18,372 nucleotides of DNA, taken from positions 1-18,372 of the forward strand of contig JAQVDF010000003.1 in assembly GCA_028698405.1 (NCBI GenBank), read 5' to 3'. The position numbers and the translations under genes were made by a program. This document shows, one piece after another, positions 1-5,143 of the stretch (the stretch's first letter is position 1; every line of letters starts with the position of its first letter). The notes below the pieces were generated by a model that saw only the letters and a program-made list of their open reading frames with translations, was not told the DNA's origin and made no database searches. Source of the DNA: Phenylobacterium sp. (lineage in GTDB: Bacteria > Pseudomonadota > Alphaproteobacteria > Caulobacterales > Caulobacteraceae).

Positions 1-613
1 TGACGTGGAACGGCTGCACGACGGCGGCGAAATCGGGATGGGCCTCGCAGGCGGCGCCGTGGGCGGCGAGCCTGGGCCAGCGGGCGGGATCGAAGACGCC
101 GGGCAGCGCCTCGCCGATGAAGCGCAGCACGCAGCCGACGGCGATGTCGGCGTGGGTCGGGCGCTCGCTGAACCACCAGGTCCCCTCGTCGCGCGAGGCC
201 TCCAGGGCGTCGAGCACGCCGGCGATCTGCGTGCGGCAGCGTTCGACCCAGGCGGGCGTGCCGCGGCCGTGGACCACCTGCTCGTAGATCAGGCTCACCG
301 CCTTGTCGCCCATGCCGGTGGCGAGCGCGCAGACCTTCAGCGTCGCGCGCCGCTGCGGACCGGAGGGGGCGATCAGCGCCCGTTCGGGTCCGGCCTGCTC
401 GTCCAGCCAGTCGAGAATGGCCGAGCTCTCGACCAGCGCCTCGCCGTCGTCCAGCACCAGGGTCGGCACGCGGCGCAGCGGGTTGTAGCGGGCGATCTCC
501 TCGGCGTCACCGAACACCGACCAGGGCCGGTGCTCGTAGGGCATGCCGTAGAGACGCAGGGCGACGGCAACCCTTCGCACGAAGGGGCTGTCGTATTGGC
601 CGATCAGGATCAT
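1..613 (-). CDS. Glutathione S-transferase family protein (3' end outside window)
   Basis: The minus-strand frame opens at ATG 613 and stays open to the window edge, giving 204 residues without a stop. The start reads MILIGQYDSPFVRRVAVALR, a typical thioredoxin-fold N-terminus of a bacterial GST, with Ser9 in the usual Ser/Cys position. The glutathione-site signature follows: the cis-proline segment RRVPTLVLDDGE (Pro50) and the ES pair (Glu62-Ser63) before AILDWLDEQ. From about residue 85 the all-helical C-terminal domain runs on, including a THADIAVGC segment typical of helix 6. It probably conjugates or reduces electrophiles with glutathione in the cytosol; the substrate cannot be read. An in-frame ATG seven codons upstream (634) exists, but family alignment favours 613. 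A TTGACC-N17-TGGGAT promoter-like pair ends six bases before this ATG, so the mRNA could be leaderless. The gene diverges from DUF3008. Confidence 0.9.
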   Translation of the reverse strand, partial: MILIGQYDSPFVRRVAVALRLYGMPYEHRPWSVFGDAEEIARYNPLRRVPTLVLDDGEALVESSAILDWLDEQAGPERALIAPSGPQRRATLKVCALATGMGDKAVSLIYEQVVHGRGTPAWVERCRTQIAGVLDALEASRDEGTWWFSERPTHADIAVGCVLRFIGEALPGVFDPARWPRLAAHGAACEAHPDFAAVVQPFHV

Positions 614-619
614 GCGGCG

Positions 620-648
620 ATCCCAACTCGCCATCGGGGCATGGTCAA
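620..648 (-). promoter_or_regulatory. Candidate promoter of the GST gene (leaderless)
   Basis: On the minus strand, TTGACC (648-643) is followed after 17 bases by TGGGAT (625-620). The expected transcription start then falls at about the ATG (613), so the mRNA would be leaderless or nearly so. The -35 element is good and the -10 element is poor (3 of 6 consensus bases). The LexA-type box at 659-673 lies just upstream. Confidence 0.3.
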
Positions 649-658
649 GCCGAACGCG

Positions 659-673
659 GTTCGCCGCTCGTTC
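659..673 (+). promoter_or_regulatory. Candidate LexA (SOS) box, GTTC-N7-GTTC
   Basis: The sequence GTTC-GCCGCTC-GTTC is an exact match to the direct-repeat LexA operator known from Alphaproteobacteria. It lies in the 95-bp divergent region between the GST gene and DUF3008, two bases before a TTGACT hexamer (675-680) and eleven bases from the minus-strand TTGACC. It could therefore repress either gene. It overlaps a second symmetric element, CGAACGCGGTTCG (651-663). It is the only such box I found in the intergenic gaps of this window. A chance match is possible but unlikely within a gap this short. Confidence 0.5.
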
Positions 674-708
674 GTTGACTGACGGACAGCCACCCGAGGA
701 GCCTTTCC

Positions 709-897
709 ATGCCCGCCAAGTCCGCCGCCCAGCAGAAGGCCGCCGGCGCCGCCCTCGCCGCCAAGCGCGGCGACCAGCCCAAGTCCAAGCTGAAGGGCGC
801 CTCCAAGTCGATGATGGAGTCCATGAGCGAGAAGGAGCTCGAGAAGATGGCCTCCACCAAGCGCAAGGGTAAGCCCGAGCACGCGGCTCGCAGCTAG
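709..897 (+). CDS. DUF3008 family small basic protein
   Basis: This 62-residue, lysine- and alanine-rich protein begins MPAKSAAQQKAAGAALAAKR and contains SKLKGASKSM, then MSEKELEKMASTKRKGKPEH near the C-terminus. That pattern is characteristic of the DUF3008 family, small proteins common in Alphaproteobacteria. Their biochemical function is, to my knowledge, unknown. There is no signal peptide or membrane segment, and the protein is predicted to be helical, charged and cytosolic. A strong Shine-Dalgarno sequence, GAGGAG, lies eight bases before the ATG and fixes the start. The gene diverges from the GST gene, and the gap between them holds a LexA-type box, so DNA-damage control is possible but unproven. 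Confidence 0.88.
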   Translation: MPAKSAAQQKAAGAALAAKRGDQPKSKLKGASKSMMESMSEKELEKMASTKRKGKPEHAARS

Positions 898-913
898 TTT
901 CACCCGGATTAAA

Positions 914-942
914 TTGACGGCTGGCGCCCCCGGGTGGTAGCC
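914..942 (+). promoter_or_regulatory. Candidate promoter of the DUF2239 gene
   Basis: TTGACG (914-919) sits in an unusually AT-rich patch (attaaattgacgg) after the DUF3008 stop. A 17-base spacer leads to GTAGCC (937-942). The predicted transcription start is within one or two bases of ATG 950, where no convincing Shine-Dalgarno sequence is visible, so DUF2239 may be translated from a leaderless mRNA. The -10 element is weak. Confidence 0.35.
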
Positions 943-949
943 GGGGCCG

Positions 950-1516
950 ATGGAGCCCCGCTTCACAGCCTTCGCCGGCGAGCGCCTGCTCGCGCGCGGG
1001 ACCGCCGCCGAGGTGGCCCTGGCCTTGAAGGCAGCGCTCGACGCGGGCGTGCCGCGCATCGTGGCCTTCGACGACGCCGATGGCCGGCAGATCGACTTCG
1101 ACCTGCGCGGGACGAACGCCGAGATCGCCGCCCGCCACCCACCCGCCGAGGCGCCCAGGCGGGGACGCCCGAAGCTGGGCGTCATCGCCCGCGAGATCAC
1201 CCTCTTGCCCCGCCATTGGGAGTGGCTCGCCGGCCAGCCCGGCGGCGCCTCGGCCGCGCTCCGCCGCCTGGTGCAGGCCGCCATGCGCGACGCCGAGGGG
1301 CCGGACGCCGTCCGCAGGCGGCGCGAGCGCGCCTATCGCGTCATGTCGGCCCTCGCCGGCGATCTGCCGGGCTTCGAAGAGGCCAGCCGCGCGCTGTTCG
1401 CCGGCGATGCGGCGCGCCTGCGGGACCTGACCCTCGACTGGCCGTCCGAGGTGCGCGGCTATGTCCAGGAGCGGCTCGAGGACGAGGCGCCGCAGCCCGG
1501 AAGCGTCCGCAACTGA
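950..1516 (+). CDS. DUF2239 family protein, possible DNA-binding protein
   Basis: The 188-residue product matches DUF2239 along its length: N-terminal FTAFAGERLLARG, then VAFDDADGRQIDFDLRG (residues 38-54), then GRPKLGVIAREITLLPRHW and EWLAGQPGGASAALRRLV (72-108), and a helical C-terminal part. The family has no assigned biochemical role that I know of. Two features suggest nucleic-acid contact. PRRGRPK (69-75) contains the RGRP core of an AT-hook. The segment after it (strand EITLLP, helix RHWEWLAGQ, turn GGAS, helix AALRRLVQAAM) resembles a ribbon-helix-helix fold. Both points are inference. There is no signal peptide or membrane segment. The HTH-less S24 gene follows 25 bp downstream in the same direction, so co-transcription is likely. 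Confidence 0.85.
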   Translation: MEPRFTAFAGERLLARGTAAEVALALKAALDAGVPRIVAFDDADGRQIDFDLRGTNAEIAARHPPAEAPRRGRPKLGVIAREITLLPRHWEWLAGQPGGASAALRRLVQAAMRDAEGPDAVRRRRERAYRVMSALAGDLPGFEEASRALFAGDAARLRDLTLDWPSEVRGYVQERLEDEAPQPGSVRN

Positions 1517-1541
1517 CGTAGCCAGGTAGCCACAGTAGCGT
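1517..1541 (+). repeat. Three GTAGC direct repeats before the S24 gene
   Basis: The 25-bp gap between DUF2239 and the S24 gene holds three GTAGC words at 1518-1522, 1526-1530 and 1535-1539, spaced 8 and 9 bases apart. They are followed by a direct repeat, ATGCACG (1542-1548 and 1551-1557), over the start codon. The gap is too short for a promoter plus leader. It may be an operator or translational element, or chance. Confidence 0.35.
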
Positions 1542-2048
1542 ATGCACGTGATGCACGCCTTGATTGCAGAAGACGACGCCCCGGCGGCGCCACGCGAAGC
1601 CGACATTCTGATCGCTCACTGGACGGTCGCCCGGGTGGTCCCGGTGATCGGCTGGGCGGGCGCCGATCCCACCGGCGCGCGGCTGTTCGCCCACGGGCAG
1701 TCGCCGGGCGAGCTCGCGCCGCTGCCGCCGGGGTCCAGACGGGGCGCGGTGGCGCTCAGGGTCTGCGGCCAGTCGATGCGCGGGCTCGCCGACGACGGCG
1801 CGCTGATCTACTTCGAGGATCAGCGCACCCCGCCCACCACCGACATGCTGGGTCACGTGGTGGTGCTGGAGACCGACGGCGACGAGGTGCTGGTCAAGCG
1901 GTTGCTGCGCGGCTCGGGACCCGGCCTGTTCGACCTCGAGAGCCTGGATGCGCCGCTGCGCGCCGACGTTCGGCTGCGCTGGGCGGCCCACATCACGGCC
2001 ATCATCCCGCCCTATCAGGCCCGCCGCATCCTGCTGGGCGCGGCCTGA
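1542..2048 (+). CDS. S24 (LexA/UmuD-type) autoprotease domain protein without HTH
   Basis: The 168-residue protein is essentially a peptidase S24 domain. The catalytic serine motif VCGQSMRG places Ser78, and VLVKRLLR places the general-base Lys119. The Ser-Lys spacing of 41 lies between that of LexA/UmuD (37) and phage CI (43). The segment RVVPVIGWAGADPTG (31-45) resembles the linker of S24 repressors, with Ala39-Gly40 a plausible self-cleavage site. Phage-type repressors of this family normally carry about 70-100 residues of HTH before it. Here only about 25 residues precede the linker, and a TAG two codons upstream excludes an N-terminal extension. In this it resembles UmuD, but no umuC-like gene is nearby. 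ATG 1551 is an alternative start, and neither start has a clear Shine-Dalgarno sequence. A RecA-stimulated role in the SOS response is possible but is inference. Confidence 0.85.
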   Translation: MHVMHALIAEDDAPAAPREADILIAHWTVARVVPVIGWAGADPTGARLFAHGQSPGELAPLPPGSRRGAVALRVCGQSMRGLADDGALIYFEDQRTPPTTDMLGHVVVLETDGDEVLVKRLLRGSGPGLFDLESLDAPLRADVRLRWAAHITAIIPPYQARRILLGAA

Positions 2049-2110
2049 CGCGGAACTGGCTCCTCGGCGGCCACGTTGCTCCCTCGGTCGGGCCAAGAGG
2101 AGAGAGTTGC

Positions 2111-2185
2111 ATGCGGAGCATCATTTACATCGTCGGCCTGGTCGTCGTCGTCGCCGTCGTCCTGTCGCTGCTCGGCATCGTCTAG
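2111..2185 (+). CDS. 24-residue single-span membrane peptide
   Basis: A 24-codon frame runs from ATG 2111 to TAG 2183. The peptide starts MRSIIYIVGLV, continues as an unbroken run of Val, Ala, Leu and Ile, and ends LSLLGIV. It is one transmembrane helix with a single N-terminal Arg, suggesting N-in orientation. A strong Shine-Dalgarno tract, GAGGAGAG (2097-2104), lies about six bases before the ATG, far better than at the neighbouring genes. From memory, near-identical peptides beginning MRSIIYIVGLV occur in other Alphaproteobacteria as hypothetical proteins; I could not check this. It lies 62 bp after the S24 gene and 33 bp before the SRAP gene. The function is unknown: a small membrane regulator or a toxin-like peptide are both conceivable. 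Confidence 0.75.
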   Translation: MRSIIYIVGLVVVVAVVLSLLGIV

Positions 2186-2218
2186 CGCCCGGGGGCCGGC
2201 AGGGCTCAGAATGGCCCG

Positions 2219-2773
2219 ATGTGCAACGAATACCGCTTCCGCCAGCCGCTGGACCGCATCGTCGCGGAGTTCAGCCAGCTCAGGATCCCGGTCCGCTGGA
2301 GCGGCGGGGCGCCAAACCTCGAGCCGCGCGATTCCATCCGCCCCACCGACCCGGCCCCCGTTCTGGTCGGCGGCGAGGACGGCGCGGCCGAGCTGCGCCA
2401 GCTCCGCTGGGGCTTTTCGCAGCCGAAGGGCGGGCCGGTCATCAACTACCGATCGGAGAACCGCCGTTTCGCGAAAGGCCGCTGCCTTGTTCCGGCCGAC
2501 GGCTTCTACGAGTTCACCGGGACCAAGTACCCGAAGTCGAAGTGGCTGTTCACCACCACTGACAGCGACTTCTTCTGTTTCGCGGGCCTGGTGCGCGAGG
2601 ACCGCTTCACCATCCTGACCTGCGCGCCGGGGCCCGACATCGCCCCCTACCACGACCGGCAGGTGGTGATCCTGCAACGGCAAGACTGGGCGGCCTGGCT
2701 CGCCCCTTCGCCCGAGCACCCGGCGCCCGGCCCCCTGCCGGCCGGCGCCCTGAAGGTCGAACAGATCCGCTGA
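2219..2773 (+). CDS. SRAP / YedK-HMCES family abasic-site processing protein
   Basis: The 184-residue product starts MCNEY, placing the catalytic cysteine at position 2, where it is exposed by removal of Met1. Family motifs follow: WGFSQPKGGPVINYRSEN (64-81) with active-site Asn76 and Arg78, VPADGFYEF (91-99) with Glu98, and a late YHDRQVVIL (144-152) with His145. These match the residues of E. coli YedK and human HMCES that form a covalent cross-link to abasic sites in single-stranded DNA. The usual final RMP triplet reads DRQ here. YedK is about 222 residues, so this is a compact member, shortened mainly between the N-terminus and the Asn motif. The family was named for genomic association with SOS genes, which fits the neighbouring S24 gene. 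The start is fixed by Cys2; the ribosome-binding site is weak. Confidence 0.93.
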   Translation: MCNEYRFRQPLDRIVAEFSQLRIPVRWSGGAPNLEPRDSIRPTDPAPVLVGGEDGAAELRQLRWGFSQPKGGPVINYRSENRRFAKGRCLVPADGFYEFTGTKYPKSKWLFTTTDSDFFCFAGLVREDRFTILTCAPGPDIAPYHDRQVVILQRQDWAAWLAPSPEHPAPGPLPAGALKVEQIR

Positions 2774-2834
2774 GCCCGATCGGGAACACAGCGCCGCCTG
2801 CTTCGCTTCCTCTTTGCATGACGAGGAGAAGCGA

Positions 2835-3086
2835 ATGGCCGACGAAGTTCCGGAAACCGACGAAGGCGTGGCCACCGGCGACCGGCGCGAGGAGATGCGC
2901 TACGAGGACGACCCGGCCCAGCTCGCCCGCATCCGCCACACGTTGCCGAGCGATGCAAACCGCCTCCCCAAGCAGATGACCGCCTCCGGCGACCACGAGC
3001 CGCCGAGCGACGCCGGCCCGCTGACCGACGTGGCCGAGGCCGCGCCCTCGCCGTCCGTCTGGGACGCCCGCCCGAACGCCGACTGA
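2835..3086 (+). CDS. Hypothetical small acidic protein, 83 residues
   Basis: I do not recognise this protein. The preferred start is ATG 2835 (MADEVPETDEG), preceded at eight bases by GAGGAG; an in-frame ATG at 2814 would add seven residues but lacks such a site. The protein is strongly acidic and rich in Asp, Glu, Pro and Ala, with no membrane segment or signal peptide. It contains RREEMRYEDDPAQLARIRHT in the middle and a Pro/Ala-rich tail ending WDARPNAD. Low complexity suggests intrinsic disorder. It follows the SRAP gene by 61 bp in the same direction. The codon pattern resembles the neighbours, and the good ribosome-binding site supports a real gene. Confidence 0.65.
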   Translation: MADEVPETDEGVATGDRREEMRYEDDPAQLARIRHTLPSDANRLPKQMTASGDHEPPSDAGPLTDVAEAAPSPSVWDARPNAD

Positions 3087-3102
3087 TCGTCCGCCTCGTT
3101 GG

Positions 3103-3149
3103 TTGACGCGGGGCGCGAGGGGCTTATGGATAGTTTGGAAACCTAACTA
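3103..3149 (+). promoter_or_regulatory. Promoter and palindromic MarR-type operator
   Basis: TTGACG (3103-3108) and TATGGA (3125-3130), 16 bases apart, form a plausible vegetative promoter. Directly over the expected transcription start lies TAGTTTGGAAACCTAACTA (3131-3149), an imperfect palindrome with 7 of 9 pairs matched (TAGTT/AACTA and GG/CC). It is far more AT-rich than its surroundings. MarR regulators commonly bind 16-20 bp palindromes in their own promoters, so autorepression of the MarR-exporter operon is the simplest reading. Confidence 0.55.
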
Positions 3150-3167
3150 CCTTAAGCTTCGAGTCGC

Positions 3168-3620
3168 ATGCACGCCGCCGTCTCCACCGATCCCGACGAC
3201 CCTATCGCGCTGGCCGAGGCCCTGCGCCCGGCGCTGCTGCGGGTTACGCGGCGGCTGAGGCAGGAGGCCAACAAGGAGGGCCTGTCGGCGCTCGACGCCC
3301 TGCTGCTCGGCGAGATCAAGCGCAAGCCCGGCATCGGCGTCTGCGACCTGGCCGACCAGGAGCAGATTTCCCGTCCGACCATGAGCGGCCACATCAAGCG
3401 GTTCGAGGCCGCCGGCTGGATCGTCCGCGCCGGCCACGCCAAGGACGGCCGCCGCTCGGGCCTGACCATCACGCCGGCCGGCCTCAAGGCGCTCGAGGCC
3501 ATCCGCCGCCGGCGCAACGACTGGCTGGCGGTACGCCTGGCCAAGCTGTCGCCCGAAGCGCGCCGCGAACTGGCCGCGGCCGCCGGCCCGCTCCTGCAGC
3601 TGCTCAAGGTGGACGCATGA
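3168..3620 (+). CDS. MarR family transcriptional regulator
   Basis: The 150-residue protein has the layout of a MarR winged-helix dimer. N-terminal helices (12-36) are followed by the wHTH: GIGVCDLADQEQISRPTMSG with the recognition helix at about 67-82, and the wing around AKDGRRSGLTITPAG (91-105), which carries the conserved D-x-R-R/S signature. A C-terminal dimerisation helix follows (110-147). It is expected to repress its own operon and release DNA on binding a phenolic or drug-like ligand. The stop overlaps the ATG of the exporter gene by four bases (ATGA), indicating translational coupling. A palindrome at 3131-3149 is the likely operator. The Shine-Dalgarno sequence at ATG 3168 is weak. 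Confidence 0.93.
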   Translation: MHAAVSTDPDDPIALAEALRPALLRVTRRLRQEANKEGLSALDALLLGEIKRKPGIGVCDLADQEQISRPTMSGHIKRFEAAGWIVRAGHAKDGRRSGLTITPAGLKALEAIRRRRNDWLAVRLAKLSPEARRELAAAAGPLLQLLKVDA

Positions 3621-5071
3621 GCCAGGTCCACGGACGCATCCCCGCCGCCACCCGTGCAAACGCCGACGCCGCCGGCCGGACCGTCCGCGGCTGGATGATC
3701 CCGGCGATCATCGGCTCGGCGATGCTGATGCAGACGTTGAACGCCACGGTGCTGCACAACGCCCTGCCGACCATGGCCGAGGCGCTGGGAGAGGATCCGC
3801 TCCGGCTCAACCTGGCGATCACCATGTACCTGCTGGCCGCGGCGGTCTTCCTGCCGATCAGCGGCTGGGCGGCCGACAAATTTGGAGCCAAGCGGATCTT
3901 CGTCCTGTCGATCGTCCTCTACGCCTTCAGCTCGGCGGCCTGCGGCTTCGCGAACAGCCTCGCCGAACTGGTCGCCGCGCGCCTCGTGCAGGGTGTCGCC
4001 GGGGCGATGATGATGCCGGTGGGTCGCCTCGTCCTCTTGCGCACCACGCCCAAGAACGAGCTGGTCGGCGCGATGTCGGTGCTGACCATGCCGGCTCTGC
4101 TCGGGCCGGTGATCGGTCCGGTGCTGGGCGGCGCCATCGTCACCTTCGGCGACTGGCGCTGGATCTTCTTCATGAACCTGCCGATCGCCGCCGTGGGCCT
4201 GGCGCTGGTGCTGCGCTTCGTTCCCAACGTCGCCGAGCAGGACGTCTCCAAGCTCGACTTCGTCGGTCTCCTGCTGACCGGCCTCGGCCTCGCCGGCCTG
4301 ATCTTCGGCTTCGAGAACCTGGGCCGCGACATCATGCCGGCCTGGGCGGTGGCCTGCCTGTTCTTCGGCGGCTTCGGCTGCGCCGGGGCCTACTGGCTGC
4401 ACGCCAAGCGCAACCCAAACGCCATCCTCGATCTGTCGCTGTTCAAGGTGCAGACCTTCACCGCCGCGGTGGTCGGCGGCTCGTTCATGCGCTTCGCCAT
4501 GGGCGCGACGCCCTTCCTGCTGGCCATGCTGCTGCAGATCGGCTTCGGCTTCACGCCGTTCGAGGCGGGCCTCTTGACCTTCATGAGCGCGGCCGGCGCG
4601 CTGATCATGAAGACCACCGCCCCGCCGATCCTGCGCCGCTTCGGCTTCAAGCGGGTGCTGATCGTCAACGCGGTGATCGTCGCCGCCTCCTTCATGGCCT
4701 ACGGCCTGTTCCGCCCGGAGTGGTCCAGGTGGGCGATCATGACGGTGCTCCTGGTCGGCGGCTTCTTCCGCTCTTTGCAGTTCACCAGCCTCAACGGCCT
4801 GGCCTACGCCGATGTGGACCAGCCGCAGATGAGCCGCGCCTCGACCATGTCGAGCATGTTCCAGCAGCTGAACCAGTCGATCGGGATCGGGCTGGCCGCC
4901 ACCCTGATCCACCTGCTGATGACCTGGAGCGGCCAGGAGCGGATGACCGCCGACACCATCGCCCCGGCCTTCATGGTGTTCGGCGTGCTCAGCCTGGTCT
5001 CCCTCGCCTTCTTCGTCCCCCTGCCCCGCAACGCCGGCGACGAGATGAACGGACGCGACCGCGCCGAGTGA
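3617..5071 (+). CDS. DHA2 family MFS exporter, MdtD-like
   Basis: The 484-residue protein has about 14 hydrophobic segments, as in the DHA2 (EmrB/QacA) drug:proton antiporters. Motif A is GWAADKFGAKR (83-93) and the antiporter motif C is GPVIGPVLGG (163-172). The stretch LVQGVAGAMMMPVGRLVLL and the overall layout recall E. coli MdtD. In TM1 the usual Asp of the D-x-T-(I/V)-x-x-x-A-L-P motif is replaced by Asn42 (TLNATVLHNALP), which could affect proton coupling. The gene overlaps the MarR gene by four bases, so the pair is a self-contained regulated efflux module in the inner membrane. No membrane-fusion (EmrA-like) or outer-membrane partner follows. The substrate is unknown. Confidence 0.92.
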   Translation: MSQVHGRIPAATRANADAAGRTVRGWMIPAIIGSAMLMQTLNATVLHNALPTMAEALGEDPLRLNLAITMYLLAAAVFLPISGWAADKFGAKRIFVLSIVLYAFSSAACGFANSLAELVAARLVQGVAGAMMMPVGRLVLLRTTPKNELVGAMSVLTMPALLGPVIGPVLGGAIVTFGDWRWIFFMNLPIAAVGLALVLRFVPNVAEQDVSKLDFVGLLLTGLGLAGLIFGFENLGRDIMPAWAVACLFFGGFGCAGAYWLHAKRNPNAILDLSLFKVQTFTAAVVGGSFMRFAMGATPFLLAMLLQIGFGFTPFEAGLLTFMSAAGALIMKTTAPPILRRFGFKRVLIVNAVIVAASFMAYGLFRPEWSRWAIMTVLLVGGFFRSLQFTSLNGLAYADVDQPQMSRASTMSSMFQQLNQSIGIGLAATLIHLLMTWSGQERMTADTIAPAFMVFGVLSLVSLAFFVPLPRNAGDEMNGRDRAE

Positions 5072-5078
5072 CCCGGCC

Positions 5079-5091
5079 GGCGCGTGGCGCC
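5079..5091 (+). terminator. Short GC hairpin after the exporter gene
   Basis: GGCGC-GTG-GCGCC forms a 5-bp perfect stem with a 3-base loop, eight bases after the exporter stop. No T-tract follows, so intrinsic termination is doubtful; it may instead protect the 3' end or pause polymerase. Confidence 0.25.
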
Positions 5092-5143
5092 ATCATAGAG
5101 GCGACGCGAGGTGATTCTGGGGCCTGCGGCTCCGGGGAAGCGG

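Noticed and set aside
1542..2048. Intact LexA gene
   Set aside because: It lacks the N-terminal winged helix and cannot extend upstream because of an in-frame TAG at 1536-1538.
2775..2784. CCCGATCGGG palindrome after the SRAP gene as a terminator
   Set aside because: It has no room for a loop and no T-tract; it is probably a chance GC palindrome.
3152..4912. Very long minus-strand open frame (586 codons) opposite the MarR and exporter genes
   Set aside because: It is a shadow of GC-rich coding DNA: the translation is rich in His, Gln, Arg and Gly with no domain, while the plus strand has clear MarR and MFS motifs.
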